This document shows, in pieces, positions 1 through 11,074 of a stretch of 64,000 bases of DNA; positions within the stretch are counted from its first letter, which is position 1; each line of letters starts with the position of its first letter. Both the position numbers and the translations under genes were made by a program. Below the pieces are notes generated by a model, which worked only from the letters and a program-made list of their open reading frames with translations, made no database searches and was not told where the DNA came from. Source of the stretch: Lamellibrachia columna (taxonomy: Eukaryota; Annelida; Polychaeta; Sabellida; Siboglinidae). The stretch spans positions 34,347,833 to 34,411,832 of the forward strand of contig OY759271.1 in the NCBI GenBank assembly GCA_963662155.1, written 5' to 3'.

Positions 1-10
1 GTTGTTCAAG

Positions 11-504
11 GTGTCGTAGCCGGGTCACACCATACACACAGCGGTGGTGGCTCGAACTATCTTTGCATGCCAAGAGACCCAGAATGGGGACCGAAAACCA
101 CGGCAGGCTTCCAGTCCGGCGGCCATTTGTACGGCGCTGAATACGAAATACAGTCAAATGACCCGTTCTCCAACGCTAACGCACAGTCGCTGCACGACAA
201 TGACGTCCCGTGTGCCGTGTGCCTTGTGACCAGCCGACCAACGAAACTGATGATTCCGGCCAAACTGACCTGTCCAGACGGGTGGACGAAAGAGTATTCT
301 GGCTACTTGATGGCGGAACGTTACACACACAAAGGCCGAACAACCTACGTCTGTATGGACAACGCCCCGGAAGTTATCCTTGGAGGAGGACGGAACAGCG
401 ATGGCGTCCTTTTCTACAATACCGAGGCTACTTGCGGTGGACCACTGCCGTGTCCCAGTTATGTAAATGGATGGGAAATCACGTGTGTCGTGTGTACACA
501 ATAA
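11..504 (+). CDS. Gene A, last exon: C4-like C-terminal domain (partial gene)
   Basis: Only the terminal exon of gene A is inside the window. It begins after an AG acceptor (TTGTTCAAG) at bases 9-10 and enters in phase 1 (GT, then GTC GTA GCC), running to TAA at 502-504. The 163 residues contain GGGSNYLC near the start, the block LYGAEYEIQSNDPF, PCAVC, TCPDGWTKEYSGYL, YVCMDNAPEVIL and the end ITCVVC. From family knowledge this matches the non-collagenous C-terminal domain of short-chain collagen C4-like secreted proteins. Ten cysteines suggest a disulphide-bonded extracellular fold. No Gly-X-Y repeat is present, so the collagen name reflects homology only. Exons 1 and 2 must lie to the left of the window. 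The exon is very close to that of gene C. Confidence 0.85.
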
Positions 505-505
505 A
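500..505 (+). promoter_or_regulatory. AATAAA overlapping the gene A stop codon
   Basis: AATAAA spans 500-505 and contains the TAA stop (502-504). The same overlap occurs in B (6194-6199), C (14225-14230) and D (45739-45744). If used, the 3' UTR would be only about 15-30 bases. Use of the site is inferred, not shown. Confidence 0.55.
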
Positions 506-806
506 GCAGCAACGCACTAACGCTGAGTCGTATCTGCAACATCGGAATGTCAATGTAGCAATTTAAGTGTACTTACTGCAATGTTGTTATCGTTAATTAT
601 TAGGGTGCTTGCTGTTTTACCCAACGTATTTTTTCAATGTAAACCCTGTTCAATTTTCCAAAAGTAAAATATTGTATCAATTACACATACGGCATATGCT
701 TTTAATCTGTTTTGACTGTCATTTATTATATATTTGCATGATCCTGACGGTTATTTCAGAAGTATATCAAGAATCTAAAAACGCTTATTTCTGTTTTCGT
801 TTTCAG

Positions 807-1680
807 CCATCTACGGGGCTCCCTCAAAAATCTTGTAGGGGCTACTAACATGATACATTCTTTTTTGTCGTTCTGACATACGTTTACACTGTATAGTTAA
901 ATGGACGCAAACATACGCTTCTTTTCAATAATAAACCCGTTGCAACGCACAGCGGCGCAGGAATTCAGCCGCACAGTGTCCACACACATAGGCCTTCGTG
1001 CCATGTACGGTTGCCCAGTGTTCCCAGCGCGTGAGTCATCCCACTGTGACATCACCACAATCGGAAACCTTGTTATATCAGGCCGGTAAAGAAAACATTC
1101 TCTGGTAGATTTGGGTTGCCCGTCGAATCAACTGCGTTTCGATGGACGCTCACCTCAAACGCGCCGTTAGTCCTGGGTGATCCGATCAATATAACACGTA
1201 ATAAGTGTGTGGATTCTGAATTATTACTTATGTTCGGTTTACCATCCCTACATCTTTGGCTGACTAATAGCGTTGAGCAAAATTTTTATAAAATGTCTAC
1301 GGCCATATGACGTTGAACGCATCGTTTATTCGATGGGTGAAAGCCTGGGAATACCGGGTGTATACTTAATATTTTTTTTACAACATGTTTTAATTTTTAG
1401 CCATCTAAGGGTCTCCGCTAAAAATTCATGTACTAACATTATGCATTTTTATTATTTTTCTCGATCGGACATATTTGTATAGTGAAGTGGACGCAAACGC
1501 ACGCTTATTTTCGATAACAAGCACACTGCAATGCTCAACGGCGAAGCAGTGGACCTATAGAGTGTCTACACACATTCTTGCCATATACGGTTGCCCAGTG
1601 TTCCCCCGCTCGAGTCATCCCATTGAGACGTCATCACAACCGGGAACCCTGTTAAATCGCTAAGCCTGTATAGAAAACTC
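807..1680 (+). repeat. Two diverged 280-bp direct repeats
   Basis: Units at about 807-1095 and 1398-1680 share, in order, AGCCATCTA..GGG.CTCC, GTGGACGCAAAC-type, GGTTGCCCAGTGTTCCC and GAGTCATCCCA motifs, with about 300 unrelated bases between them. The same pair recurs at 14541-15413 in the duplicated segment, so the internal duplication is older than the segmental one. Each unit has an open frame of about 62 codons with related translations, but no start context or family suggests a gene. Confidence 0.7.
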
Positions 1681-3194
1681 TATTACCGTAAAATTGCGAC
1701 TGAAAACGTGAAAATATACACTGTACAGTGTAATTGAACGACTGAGCGATGGTGGAATCAGTTCACGAGGTTTGCGCCTGTTTGGTTGATCAAAACACTG
1801 GTGACAAATGGATCATCAGCCTAACAACCACCGCTGTGTCCTAACTGTGCTAACATGCGTTGATGAACATATAACGAGGAATATCTCTTGTCAATCGCTG
1901 CCAAAGAATATAATCTGTTCGGTGTTGTTCCTACCATAACGATGGCATGAGCACATCTTGGTGCCCGGACAACCCCGTTTATTTCGACCGGATTTGTTCA
2001 TCAATTCAGAATTATTTCTTGACACGCTACGAGGTGGCGCCCTTTTGCTCCCCCCCCCCGTCACGCCTTATCCTCGTAGTAGCCATTATTAAACGCTAAT
2101 GGATTCTTGTTTTCGGTGCATTTTTAGTGACTTTCCACGTGTTGGCAGCTGTTGTCAGGCTTAAAAAACAGTGTGAAAAACAATCGCCAAAGCAGTAGCC
2201 CATAGAAAGACAATTATTCTCTATGAAAACGTATGTCAGCGCCACATGTGACATCACGCATCACGGCTATTTAAATGTTCTCGTCAACTTCTCGGTTGAT
2301 ACTGGTAATGTGGTTGTGGACAGTGACGTATTGGGGGGGGGTTGGGCCACACCCACTTTTTTTTCGTTTCAGTTTCGCCGCAATATGGTTGCATGGGTGA
2401 CTAGGCTGGTTCTGGAAACGCACTTATCAACACAAACACAGAATTAAGAATTATTCCATCAGCGTTGTCAAGTGACTGTGGGACGATTACAAAGTTGGTG
2501 TTTCGTGCATGTCGTGCCAAGTTTCTGGACCTTTGCCGGAAGCAACGAATTAATCGCTGTGATGCACAGGAGGTGTTCGCACAATCCCATCCTAGTGGTG
2601 TGGATCGCGGTGTATGATTACACAAGTTCAAACTGTATAATTGATTGAATTGTCAAGAGAATGGGCGATGGCAAGAATAAAACACCATGAATTTGTTAAC
2701 TGTTTTACATATGTAAACGAAAAGGTGGTCATTCTGTTTGCTTTATACTTCGTATGTACACTCTGGTGTAGTTTATATGGGAGACTGGGACTAGTGGTAT
2801 ACAGGACCAAGTTGTTAAAGAGTTGTTTTACGAAAACATAGCACATATATGGAGATACCATCGACAGTAGTTGGTTGGAAGTTCACCAGCAGACACACCG
2901 TCCAAAAATCGGGTGTTAAAAAGACAAAATCAAAGAGACGTGAACAAAAATGACTTTTTAACCACTTCATTGCTTTTTGGTATGCCCACATAATATTATC
3001 TCATGCAGCCACACTATATTTCGAGAATGAAACTTTAAACATGTCTACTATATAGTATAAGGGGTTATGCCAAGTAGAAGTTAAATCAGCGAGTTGTGTG
3101 CTGATAATGACTGAAAGAACAACATTTATTTAACCGCGACTGTGAATGTTTTATTTCACTTGTGAAGCATAAAGTAATTATTTATAACCTGTAC

Positions 3195-3350
3195 TGCAAA
3201 GTGTCAAAAGTGTCAAACAAAAATAACAAATATATCAGAAGGGCGGGTTACACAAAGCTTGTTGGACTCAGTAAGCCACTGGCTTCCTTGTCAACTGGCT
3301 ATCTAGGTGTCTTGCCTTGGGTGACAATCTTGTTCAATCTTGTAAAATTG
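3195..3350 (+). mobile_element. CR1 LINE 3'-end fragment
   Basis: The translation begins with NKYIRRAGYT, the C-terminus of the CR1 reverse-transcriptase ORF seen at 56891. It is followed by the 3' UTR motif (TTGTTGGACT, AAGCCA, TGGCTTCCTTGTC) and a degenerate AATCTTGTT tail. It is severely 5'-truncated and lies on the + strand. The copy at 16930-17085 is part of the segmental duplication. Confidence 0.8.
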
Positions 3351-3722
3351 TTATGGCACAGCCCTATTTGAGCAATTAATAAATATTGTACGATCCATTG
3401 AAATATGGATGTGAGTGCGTGAGTGCGTACGTGTGTATCATTCAATCAAGCAGATGTCGCATTACATATATATTGCCATTCACTATTTCATACTCGATTC
3501 AATAATTTATATTCCATCCACAATTGTTTGTTATGTGAGAATCCGGGGAATGAGTCCTCTTTGGTAACTAAAAATGAAAAGCTTAAGATATGAAACTGTG
3601 AACACTTACATTGTTATGCACACTGCATATAACATGTATATGTGTGTATAATCCAGTTAATGTAACAACAGTAACGTGTATGAGTGACACTTGCTTTGCC
3701 ATCCACGCGTTCTTTGCTGTAG

Positions 3723-3790
3723 CAACATGCCCCGTATGATGTAACAACTTGCCCCGTATGATGTAACAACTTGCCCCGCATACGGGGCTA
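3723..3790. repeat. 22-bp minisatellite, short allele, ending in a palindrome
   Basis: Two units of ATGATGTAACAAC(A/T)TGCCCCGT are followed by GCCCCGCATACGGGGC at 3773-3788, a near-perfect 16-bp palindrome. The duplicated segment has six units at the same place (17461-17610). Confidence 0.85.
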
Positions 3791-4071
3791 GTTGTTACAG
3801 TTGACCACGCCTGAGAAACTTCACATATCCACCTAACTACAGTTTGGTATATCAATGGTTTGGTACATTTTATTAACACGAATAATAAATTTAATGTATA
3901 CGTTGACAGAAATAACTCATCTAACATACTTTTCACAAACAGTGACTTTAGCCCCGGTCTCCCCTGATATACAATGGTCCACCACTTATAAGGCCCCTAT
4001 CACTCATCAGAAGCCACCTAACCATGCAGAAATAAGGCTTTTCCTTGACAATTTTCCGCCACGAAAGACAT

Positions 4072-4072
4072 G

Positions 4073-4119
<47 letters not shown>
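4072..4119. repeat. (GTGC)n microsatellite
   Basis: Twelve or so perfect GTGC/TGCG repeats. The same site in copy 2 is at 17918-17980. Spurious cysteine/valine/arginine-rich open frames here come from the repeat. Confidence 0.95.
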
Positions 4120-4189
4120 ACTAGAAATCCTGCTACCTAGCTGGTGTGTATTTTTGGAAACTGGGCACCCCGTTTCAGGGTCTAAATCC

Positions 4190-4372
4190 GCCCTCGTGAG
4201 GGATTGTGGCAGGGAAGTTGGGGGTGGAATGTTGGTAAGAACTGGTGAGTTGGCCTCAAAATAGGTGGGATTGGTTTGAAGTGGACTCTAAAAAATGGTG
4301 AAGGTGGGAAATTGTAGGTTGTCCTCAAAACAGGAGGGATGTCGGAGGTTGATGTCCTTAGATCAGTGGTGA
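4190..4372. repeat. Diverged GGTGGGAGGTTGACCTC-type minisatellite
   Basis: Loosely periodic units of about 30-35 bases carry GGTGGGA, TTGGCCTC or TTGTCCTC, and AAAATAGG. The same element type recurs at 9355-9410, 9705-9790, 18100-18215, 39640-39800, 53695-53760 and 54055-54130, so it is a dispersed family. Confidence 0.55.
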
Positions 4373-4689
4373 CAATTACACGTATTATCGTATTGTGACC
4401 TCCAGCATTTCAATATGTAGTCAGTAGGGCCTAAATATTTGCTTATTGCATATGGTAATGAGATGCGTAGAAATTCTACGTGTTTCAGTAAATGTGTCAA
4501 ATCAGTGAAACTGTTGTTTAACAGTAGATTTAAAATGACCATAGTTAGCACCAGCGCGCTATCAAATGTTAAAAGGAAAGCTTTGTAGTGCGGTATTCAG
4601 ATTCCAGTGCTTATGACTGCTCGAAGTATTACACATCACCCAGGAATCGACTTAACTATGTAGCACTCAGTTTGTTATCGGTAGACAAC

Positions 4690-4780
4690 CTCCTATGACG
4701 TGGCTAGTGACACATCGAGTCATGGCGATACTTAAAGGGACGACACGGACGAAAACAGCAGACTTCAGCAACTGGTAAAC
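4690..4780 (+). promoter_or_regulatory. Predicted core promoter of gene B
   Basis: TGACGTGG (4696-4703) lies upstream of a TTAAAG box (4732-4737). A TTCAGCA initiator-like site has its A at 4767, 35 bases from the first T of the box, and the ATG is at 4781. The layout is identical before C, D and E. TGACGTGG matches the CRE/UPRE core bound by ATF6/XBP1-type bZIP factors in other animals. That role here is inference. Confidence 0.5.
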
Positions 4781-6198
4781 ATGATGACGACGTACGTTCA
4801 ACTGGCGTTTCTCTTCGTCGTCTTTGGCGGCTATGCCCTCGGTCAGCTCACGAGGGGAGCAGTATCTAACGACGGGCTGTGCACCTACACCTTCCGTGAC
4901 GTCTGTGTCAGTCAGCGTATGCGGGACGTCATGGAACTGAGAGCCGTCGTGGACAGTCTACAGGCGCAGCTCACTTTGGTCAACAAGGTCGTCGCTGCTA
5001 TACCTGATCTGCGGGCGACCATGAAACAACTGGAAGTGAAAATCGACGATGTAAAAGACAAGACACAAGAGGAGACCGGTGGGTAACGTCATCTGTTATA
5101 CACCTTCTTACTAATGACACTTCTCTCCTGGTGGTGTAAGGTTGGTGGCACATAATATCTCCTTCTTCCTACACTACTGACCGTCTTGCGGCGGAGTGCC
5201 TATGTTGTCGGGAGAAACGGGCTTCCTCCTCGAGATCACAGTGTTATTACGACATTTTGCATAATAATATATTGGTGTCCCCAATCAAATAAGGACAAAC
5301 ATTAGTTTATATTAACAAAGTAACACAGTACATAACACTGATGAGTTACACTGAGCTTATGATTATACGACGGAAGTTCAAGACGGTAATCTACACAAGC
5401 CCAACTACTAATATTATTGTAGTTCGAACTAACTTTTCAGTAACTGACAATCAACATTCGTCGAAAGGCGGCGCTGTGTACATCCGCTGCGGAAGGAAGA
5501 CGTGTTCGGGAAATGGCACGTTCATTATAATATTTTCAGAATTTGACTCTACTTATATGTTTTTGGTATCGTCAAAAAGCAAAGGAGGTAGTCAAAAAGT
5601 GCACATTCTCTCAAAATACCCAAAGAACTGTCGAATGCAGACAATATAAACATTTATAAAACACACCTGGTATTCTTTTGAAGATCTTCATATTTGTTGT
5701 TGTTCAAGGTGTCGTAGCCGGTCACACCATACACACAGTGGTGGTGGCTCGAACTATCTCTGCTTGCCAAGAGACCCTGAATGGGGAAAAACCACGGCAG
5801 GCTTCCAGTCCGGCGGCCATTTGTACGGCGCTGAATACGAAATACAATCAAACGACCCGTTCTCCAAAGTTAACGCGCAGTCGCTAGACGACAACTACGT
5901 CCCGTGTGCCGTGTGCCTTGTGACCAGCCGACCAACGAAGCTGATGTTCCCAGCCAAAATGACCTGTTCAGACGGGTGGACGAAGGAATATTCCGGCTAC
6001 TTGATGGCGGAACATTACACATACAAAGGCCGAAGAACCTATGTATGTATGGATAACGCCCCGGAAGTTATCCTAGGTGGAGGGGTGAATAAGAATGGCG
6101 TTCTTTTCTACGTCATCGAGCCTACTTGTGGTGGAGCGCTGCCGTGTCCCAGTTATGTAGAAGGATGGGAAATTACGTGTGTCGTGTGTACAAAATAA
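4781..6198 (+). pseudogene. Gene B: broken C4-like secreted protein gene
   Basis: Exon 1 (4781-5078) is intact: signal peptide MMTTYVQLAFLFVVFGGYALG, then a coiled-coil-like stretch. Exon 2 starts at 5441 after TTTTCAG but stops at 5520. Compared with gene D, about 97 bases are missing, including the last 16 bases of exon 2 and its splice donor, with the join at GGCACG/TTCATT. A conserved tryptophan in this exon is also cysteine (YIRC). Exon 3 (5709-6198) has lost one G in the GCCGGGTCA segment near 5720, which shifts the frame before the conserved GGGSNYLC block, and a whole codon is deleted near 5788. Skipping exon 2 would keep phase (1 to 1), but the exon 3 frameshift would remain. The downstream frame is otherwise well preserved to TAA at 6196, so inactivation looks fairly recent. 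Promoter and AATAAA-stop overlap are retained. Confidence 0.8.
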
Positions 6199-7725
6199 AT
6201 CAGGAAAGGCATCCACTCTGAGTCGTATCTGCAACATAACTCACTGCAGTGTTGCCGTCGTTAATTATTAGGGCGCTTGTAGTTTAACGCAAGCCGTTTG
6301 TTTTCAATTCAAAGCCTTTTGAAATGTGCAAAAGTAAAATGGAATATTGTATCAATTACACATACGGCATATGGTTTCCTTTCTGACTGTCAATTATCTT
6401 GTATCGACATGATCCTGGCATTATTTCAGGAGTATAGTCTACACTACTCTGCGAACTACTGCGGACACTTCGTATATGATTGAGTTTCATCGTACGACGC
6501 ATTATAATAACCTAGAAAATACTGGACGTATATATTACTGGAATGTGAGATGGTGCATGCGGTTGTCTATTTATCTATAATTTTTAATATTGATGGAAGA
6601 AAATTTCACGAAAATGTACACATATTCAAATATTAAAAAGCAATCTTAACTTGTTGAGGATTGTAAACATCTCCAAACAGTCAACAGTATTCATACCAAA
6701 GATACCCATCTAGGCAGTGCGAATGGTTATTGTAGGTTCGCAGCGCCACCTTGCGTAAAAGTAGATTTGGTGCGTCCGTCAATGACGCTTCGAAAAACAA
6801 ATAGTGCATTGTATAAAAATGTTGGTTCCATGCTTTGTATTACCAAGTTTAGATTTTTTTTAGTAAGGGAGTAACACAACTTTATAAATATTTCACCTCT
6901 GTATTATTCCTTTCAAACATTTCACTTACAACTTGTTTGTTTATAATGAATTACTAACTGATTTTGTTTGAATTTGTTTGAATAAACGCTGTTGGGTGGA
7001 TGTAAGTATTAGGGCAAGAAATACAAATATTAAGGTCATTCTTGCCTTTTTCAACAATTTACAGTTATGTAATGTAGTAATGACATCTTTACTTCAATAT
7101 GCGTGTTTTTTTAAATAAAATTGATTGCCTGAATGTTATGAGATAAACATGTGTTTCTTTATATAAACGTATACAGAGTATGATTTTAGTAGGCGCTAAT
7201 CAAGCATTAAGACGAACGAGGTCTGTCGTTTCATTCCAACTGACGGCGATGTGTTTGGTTGTAGTAACCGTGGAGTATATAAAGATGCGACCTACTTAAC
7301 TGCCAGTTGCCATGATGAAATGTGATTTACGAAATTAACCCATTAATGTTTGAATCTGGGAACACAAAAGCGCCAACCATACAATCCAAACAAATCACTA
7401 CGATACACATTGTTGGACAAATGTGGTGAAAACCATAGTTTTTCCCACATGTTAAGGGGCAGATTACAATGTTACTGTGCATGTCATGGATCTATAACTT
7501 CGTTCACAAGTGCCTCTGTCTAGGAGCGGGCCGCAAAGTTAAATTCAACGCTCATGAAATGACGTTAGCCAAAAGGTCACAACAATGAAGTCAGGTATTT
7601 AATATATAGATATGCTTTGATACGCCCCAAAACATAGTAGTTAGTGCAAACAGTGCGGAGTATCTCCCGGTAGAAACCTTTTTGATTATGTGCTGCCATC
7701 AAATGTTACTATCGACTGGTTTGCG

Positions 7726-7995
7726 GTAACACATTACGACACACTCCTGATTATTACTGGAGGTACGTATATGAAACATTAATCAAAGGTAAATAAAAAC
7801 ATAAGTATAATGGAAAATGAATCACAGGTAAACAAAGTATATCCAATCGTATCCACATCGGTAACACATTACGACACACTCCTGATTATTACTGGAGGTA
7901 CGTATATGAAACATTAATCAAAGGTAAATAAAAACATAAGTATAATGGAAAATGAATCACAGGTAAACAAAGTATATCCAATCATATCCACATCG
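7726..7995. repeat. Perfect-period 135-bp tandem duplication
   Basis: 7726-7860 and 7861-7995 are the same 135 bases with a single visible difference (CGT/CAT near the end). The corresponding region after gene D (about 47180-47310) has only one copy, so the duplication arose after the B and D flanks separated. Confidence 0.92.
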
Positions 7996-8097
7996 GTGAC
8001 ACTTTCCCTCGCCCTTGAACAGGCACGACGGCAACTGGTTATTACATTTTAGACCCGCAGTTTTCGTGACGTCGTGGAAGGAACTTCACGTGTTTTC

Positions 8098-8117
8098 CAC
8101 ACACACGCACACACATA

Positions 8118-8153
<36 letters not shown>

Positions 8154-8199
8154 CACACACACATACGCACGCACGCACACACGCACGCACACACACACG
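8098..8199. repeat. (ACGC)n/(AC)n microsatellite
   Basis: Compound ACGC and AC repeat. The homologous microsatellite after gene D is at 47402-47511, directly against the left end of the Gypsy insertion. Confidence 0.95.
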
Positions 8200-8735
8200 T
8201 CTCCGTGTCCCTCCGTCGACCTCACTTTGAAAATTAGCGTCTCTCTTTCCCGTATTGCACGTTCGCGTGAATTTAGGAGCGAATCTCCACGATTCCTCCA
8301 AACATAAACGTCACATAGTCCTCTATTCTTTACTGGTCAAGATTAAACCTCAAAGTTTTACCACACACTTGTAATTTGGCTAACGGGACGCCTGCGTCTC
8401 TAACTCATTAACTTTTGGCCTTTTGTCAACTCGTATCGGATCGCGTACGCTTTACGCGACACGCATCTATTTATATAGCGCACGAAGTAATAACGTTTAA
8501 TCATGACACAGTAGCGTACACACATTTGCTCAGATCTACGTCAGTCATCTGTTCCAAAGTTTCCAATATGTGCAATTTACCATATTGATATCTCCTTCCA
8601 GGCTTATAAACTAAGTCAGCTAACATCATAATAATGCGCCCCTTTTTCGTATCAAAAAATACACATAAACCATAAAACATAAACTATTCACTATTGCCAT
8701 CCCAGTGCCCAACCATCGGACTGGCACTGTTCTGG

Positions 8736-9000
8736 TCAGGAGGTACGACTCCCTGATGCTGAGGAGGTGGCTCGGTCGGGCGAACAAGCTGTTCTTCTGC
8801 AGATATTTGATCTTCCCGCGTCTTCTTGACACGGAAGTTGTATTGGACAAACATCGTGACGTGAGAAATCCAGATCAGTCTCGTTGGTGGTGTTTATTTG
8901 TGATATGTTTCGCCGAACTACACAGCCATTGTCAAGCTGTACACTGTAGGACTGGGATGCACCACCATGGCAGACTGCCTGGGCCAGCATCAAATGTTTT
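8736..9000 (-). mobile_element. Gypsy integrase C-terminal relic
   Basis: On the - strand the translation contains VCHGGASQSYSVQLDNGC, VVRRN and a later TACSPDRATSS-like tail in another frame. This layout (strand-rich block, then VxRRNR, then an acidic/proline tail) is typical of the end of Gypsy Pol. Two sister copies at 38860-39236 and 52966-53300 keep slightly different parts, including REDEISAEEQLVRPTEPP. No LTR or upstream pol is attached in this window. Confidence 0.6.
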
Positions 9001-9354
9001 CTTTTCTAATACGAACCTGCTGTCAGCGCCTCAACGAATTATGTCATACGATCATTACTATCCGGAAAGCAAATTAACTGGTTGGTTGCTTCCTGCTCAC
9101 TATGTAGCGCCACTGTCATTACAACGGTGCCAATTTGGTTGGTTCTCGGTCCGCTGTGTGGCGACACTATTGTGCAGTGCGCCAAAATGGTTAATAAGTT
9201 ACCGTAGATTAATTGTTACTAATATTAATTTCTTCTTCTCAGAAATTGATTTTGTGGTAAAATGAAATAAACGTGACCTCTGAATTTTGCCTTGTTCCCA
9301 TGGTAGCCCAAACAGTGAGATGTATTACTACAAACCACACAATTGCGGGGGTGT

Positions 9355-9790
9355 GACAGGTAGACTTCAAAAATAGGTGGGAGGTGAAATGTGAGATTTT
9401 GATGTGGGAGTTGTGAACACAAATTATATAAATAACATTACAAATTATAGTGTTACCAATTCTACAACACAACCCGCGGCAGCTGTTTAACAAGATTTAA
9501 ACAGATGATGACAAGTGGACAAGAATGCCGATTTTATATGACGTCCGCGCACGGACGTTTCGTGGCGTTTTACTGTGACATCCGTGCGCAGACGTCATAC
9601 AAACATACACAGGAATGCGTTTCGCGTTTACGGAAAGACACTAAAAATAACCGCGGGAACGAGAACTTGTGATCGCGCTAATGAGAGGGTGCGGCAGGAA
9701 TTGGCACATGGGAGGTTGATCCTTAAAAATGGTGGGAAGTGGGAGGTTGACCTCCAAAATAGGTGATAGGTGGGAGTCTGGCCTTGACAT
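9355..9790. repeat. GGTGGGAGGTTGAC-type repeats in two clusters
   Basis: Units at 9355-9410 and 9705-9790 belong to the dispersed family described at 4190. Between them lie the inverted repeat and no gene. The remaining spacer, 9790-10655, shows nothing I recognise. Confidence 0.5.
9538..9598. repeat. Imperfect inverted repeat with nested palindrome
   Basis: ATGACGTCCGCGCACGGA (9538-9555) pairs with TCCGTGCGCAGACGTCAT (9581-9598) with one mismatch. The left arm also contains the smaller palindrome ACGTCCG-CGCA-CGGACGT. The homologous site at 53884-53944 is more decayed. Confidence 0.7.
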
Positions 9791-10659
9791 AATATATATT
9801 TGACTTTTGTTTGGGACGAGAGGAGGAAGGTTTGCCTCAAATGTTTTTGTCTCAAACGATCCGTTTTGTCGGTCGCGTAACAACGGTATGTGCATCGTTT
9901 CAATCAATTCTGAAAATAAAAAGATCAAACCTAATGAATACATCCAGTTCCATTCAGCGACACTAACAACAAAGCACGAGACTACGTCGATTAAAAACAG
10001 GAAGAATTGGTTGAGATAATATGACATCGCGGCTTATGTAATGATCCCGGATGTACCAACGAAAACGTCAGCGAGTGAGGATCGGCCTTGTGACACTCCT
10101 GCAACGCTCATTACGTTTACCTACTTATCCCAACCGAATTATTGCCATTAATTTAGGGCGCAGACACTCCTGCAAGTTGTTCAACTATCACTGACTTTAA
10201 AACACGCCAACGTGTCATACTGAACGCATATAAAATGCCTTTATATTGTCAACGGATACGCGATGAGCCATTTTTTCTCTATGTGTCTGACGGATGTGTT
10301 TGTATACGAAGTTCCTTGAACTTCCTTATCCGTTTTGTTTACATTCCATTTGAAAAGTGACAGAGTTTACGGCGACAATCACTTGTTGGTGATGTTCCAG
10401 CTACATAGTACTTAACCGATTGTGTAAACTTGTACACACATTGTCAGGTCTGCGGTAAACTTTTAAGGAAATGAATAAATGTTTAACTGAGTTAGCATCA
10501 GCAAGGCTTCATGGGTTCGTCCGCCCCGACGAATACTCATTTTGCATTATCATTCCGTTATGGGTTAAGTGTTAATGTATGGTTTTCCTTATTCTATTAA
10601 AATATCATCTTGTAAATAGATGTTGATATATACGTGTAAGCGTAAACATAGCCTGATTG

Positions 10660-10950
10660 TTTCAGTTTGTTTGTTTGTTTGTTTTTTGGCTTGAGTTCCA
10701 ACAAGTCCGTGGACCCAGCAACAAGACCAAGGTTTTCGTTTTCCCTGTATGTGATTTTGTACGTCCCCTGGCATAGACACCAGATAGAAGGGATGGACCA
10801 ACGGCCCTAAGTGTCTCTTCCGAAAGACACAGGCAAAAGGAGGGTGAACGAAATTGCCAAAGTTTCAAAACGGCAACAGGGGGTTTTGAACCCCGGTTCC
10901 CTCGACCAAAAGCATGAGGTCGCTGATTACTTTAAATGTTTTTGTAAAAA
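10660..10950 (-). mobile_element. tRNA-type SINE
   Basis: Read on the - strand, a pol III B-box match (GGTTCAAAACC, 10882-10892) is followed by a body with CTTTCGGAAGAGACAC, and the element ends in (AAAC)n at 10667-10686. The B box fits GGTTCRANNCC exactly. The A box is decayed or lost. The CTTTCGGA.GAGAC body resembles a conserved central domain known from several animal SINE superfamilies, but I cannot assign the family. An open frame crossing it is accidental. Confidence 0.7.
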
Positions 10951-10991
10951 TGTCGTCATAGAACCATACTTCCACTAAATTGCTCTTCTAA

Positions 10992-10993
<2 letters not shown>

Positions 10994-11044
<51 letters not shown>

Positions 11045-11045
11045 T
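10994..11045. repeat. (TA)n microsatellite
   Basis: About 22 uninterrupted TA units. Confidence 0.95.
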
Positions 11046-11074
11046 TCGATTGCAGGATGACCAAGCCGTCAACC

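Larger units (their letters stand above)
1..4376. repeat. Segmental duplication, copy 1 (gene A exon 3 plus 3' flank)
   Basis: Nearly the whole of 1-4376 is repeated at 13726-18242 with scattered substitutions and small indels. Similarity stops where copy 2 reads GTGACAATCACGGG and this copy continues into the gene B 5' flank. Apart from gene A exon 3 I see no recognisable gene. The stretch holds two related 280-bp repeats, a CR1 3' end, a 22-bp minisatellite and a GTGC microsatellite. Between 1681 and 3190 I see nothing recognisable except a C-run near 2052 and a G-run near 2333. A 66-codon frame at 2641-2841 is kept in both copies but resembles nothing I know. Confidence 0.85.
6199..8300. 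repeat. Segmental duplication, 3' flank of gene B
   Basis: This flank is repeated after gene D (45744-47512, resuming at 52272 beyond a Gypsy insertion) with moderate divergence. I see no gene in it. It is AT-rich with short stray open frames only. It contains a 135-bp tandem duplication and an ACGC/AC microsatellite. Its 6550-6570 site (GTGCATGCGGTTG) corresponds to a 250-bp TA microsatellite in the D copy. Confidence 0.8.

Noticed and set aside
4072..4264. Cys-Val-Arg repeat peptide frame
   Set aside because: Arises from the GTGC microsatellite and runs into the dispersed minisatellite.
8705..9265. 186-codon + strand frame
   Set aside because: Opposite strand of a Gypsy integrase tail. 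The sister copies do not conserve the + frame, and no + strand family is recognised.
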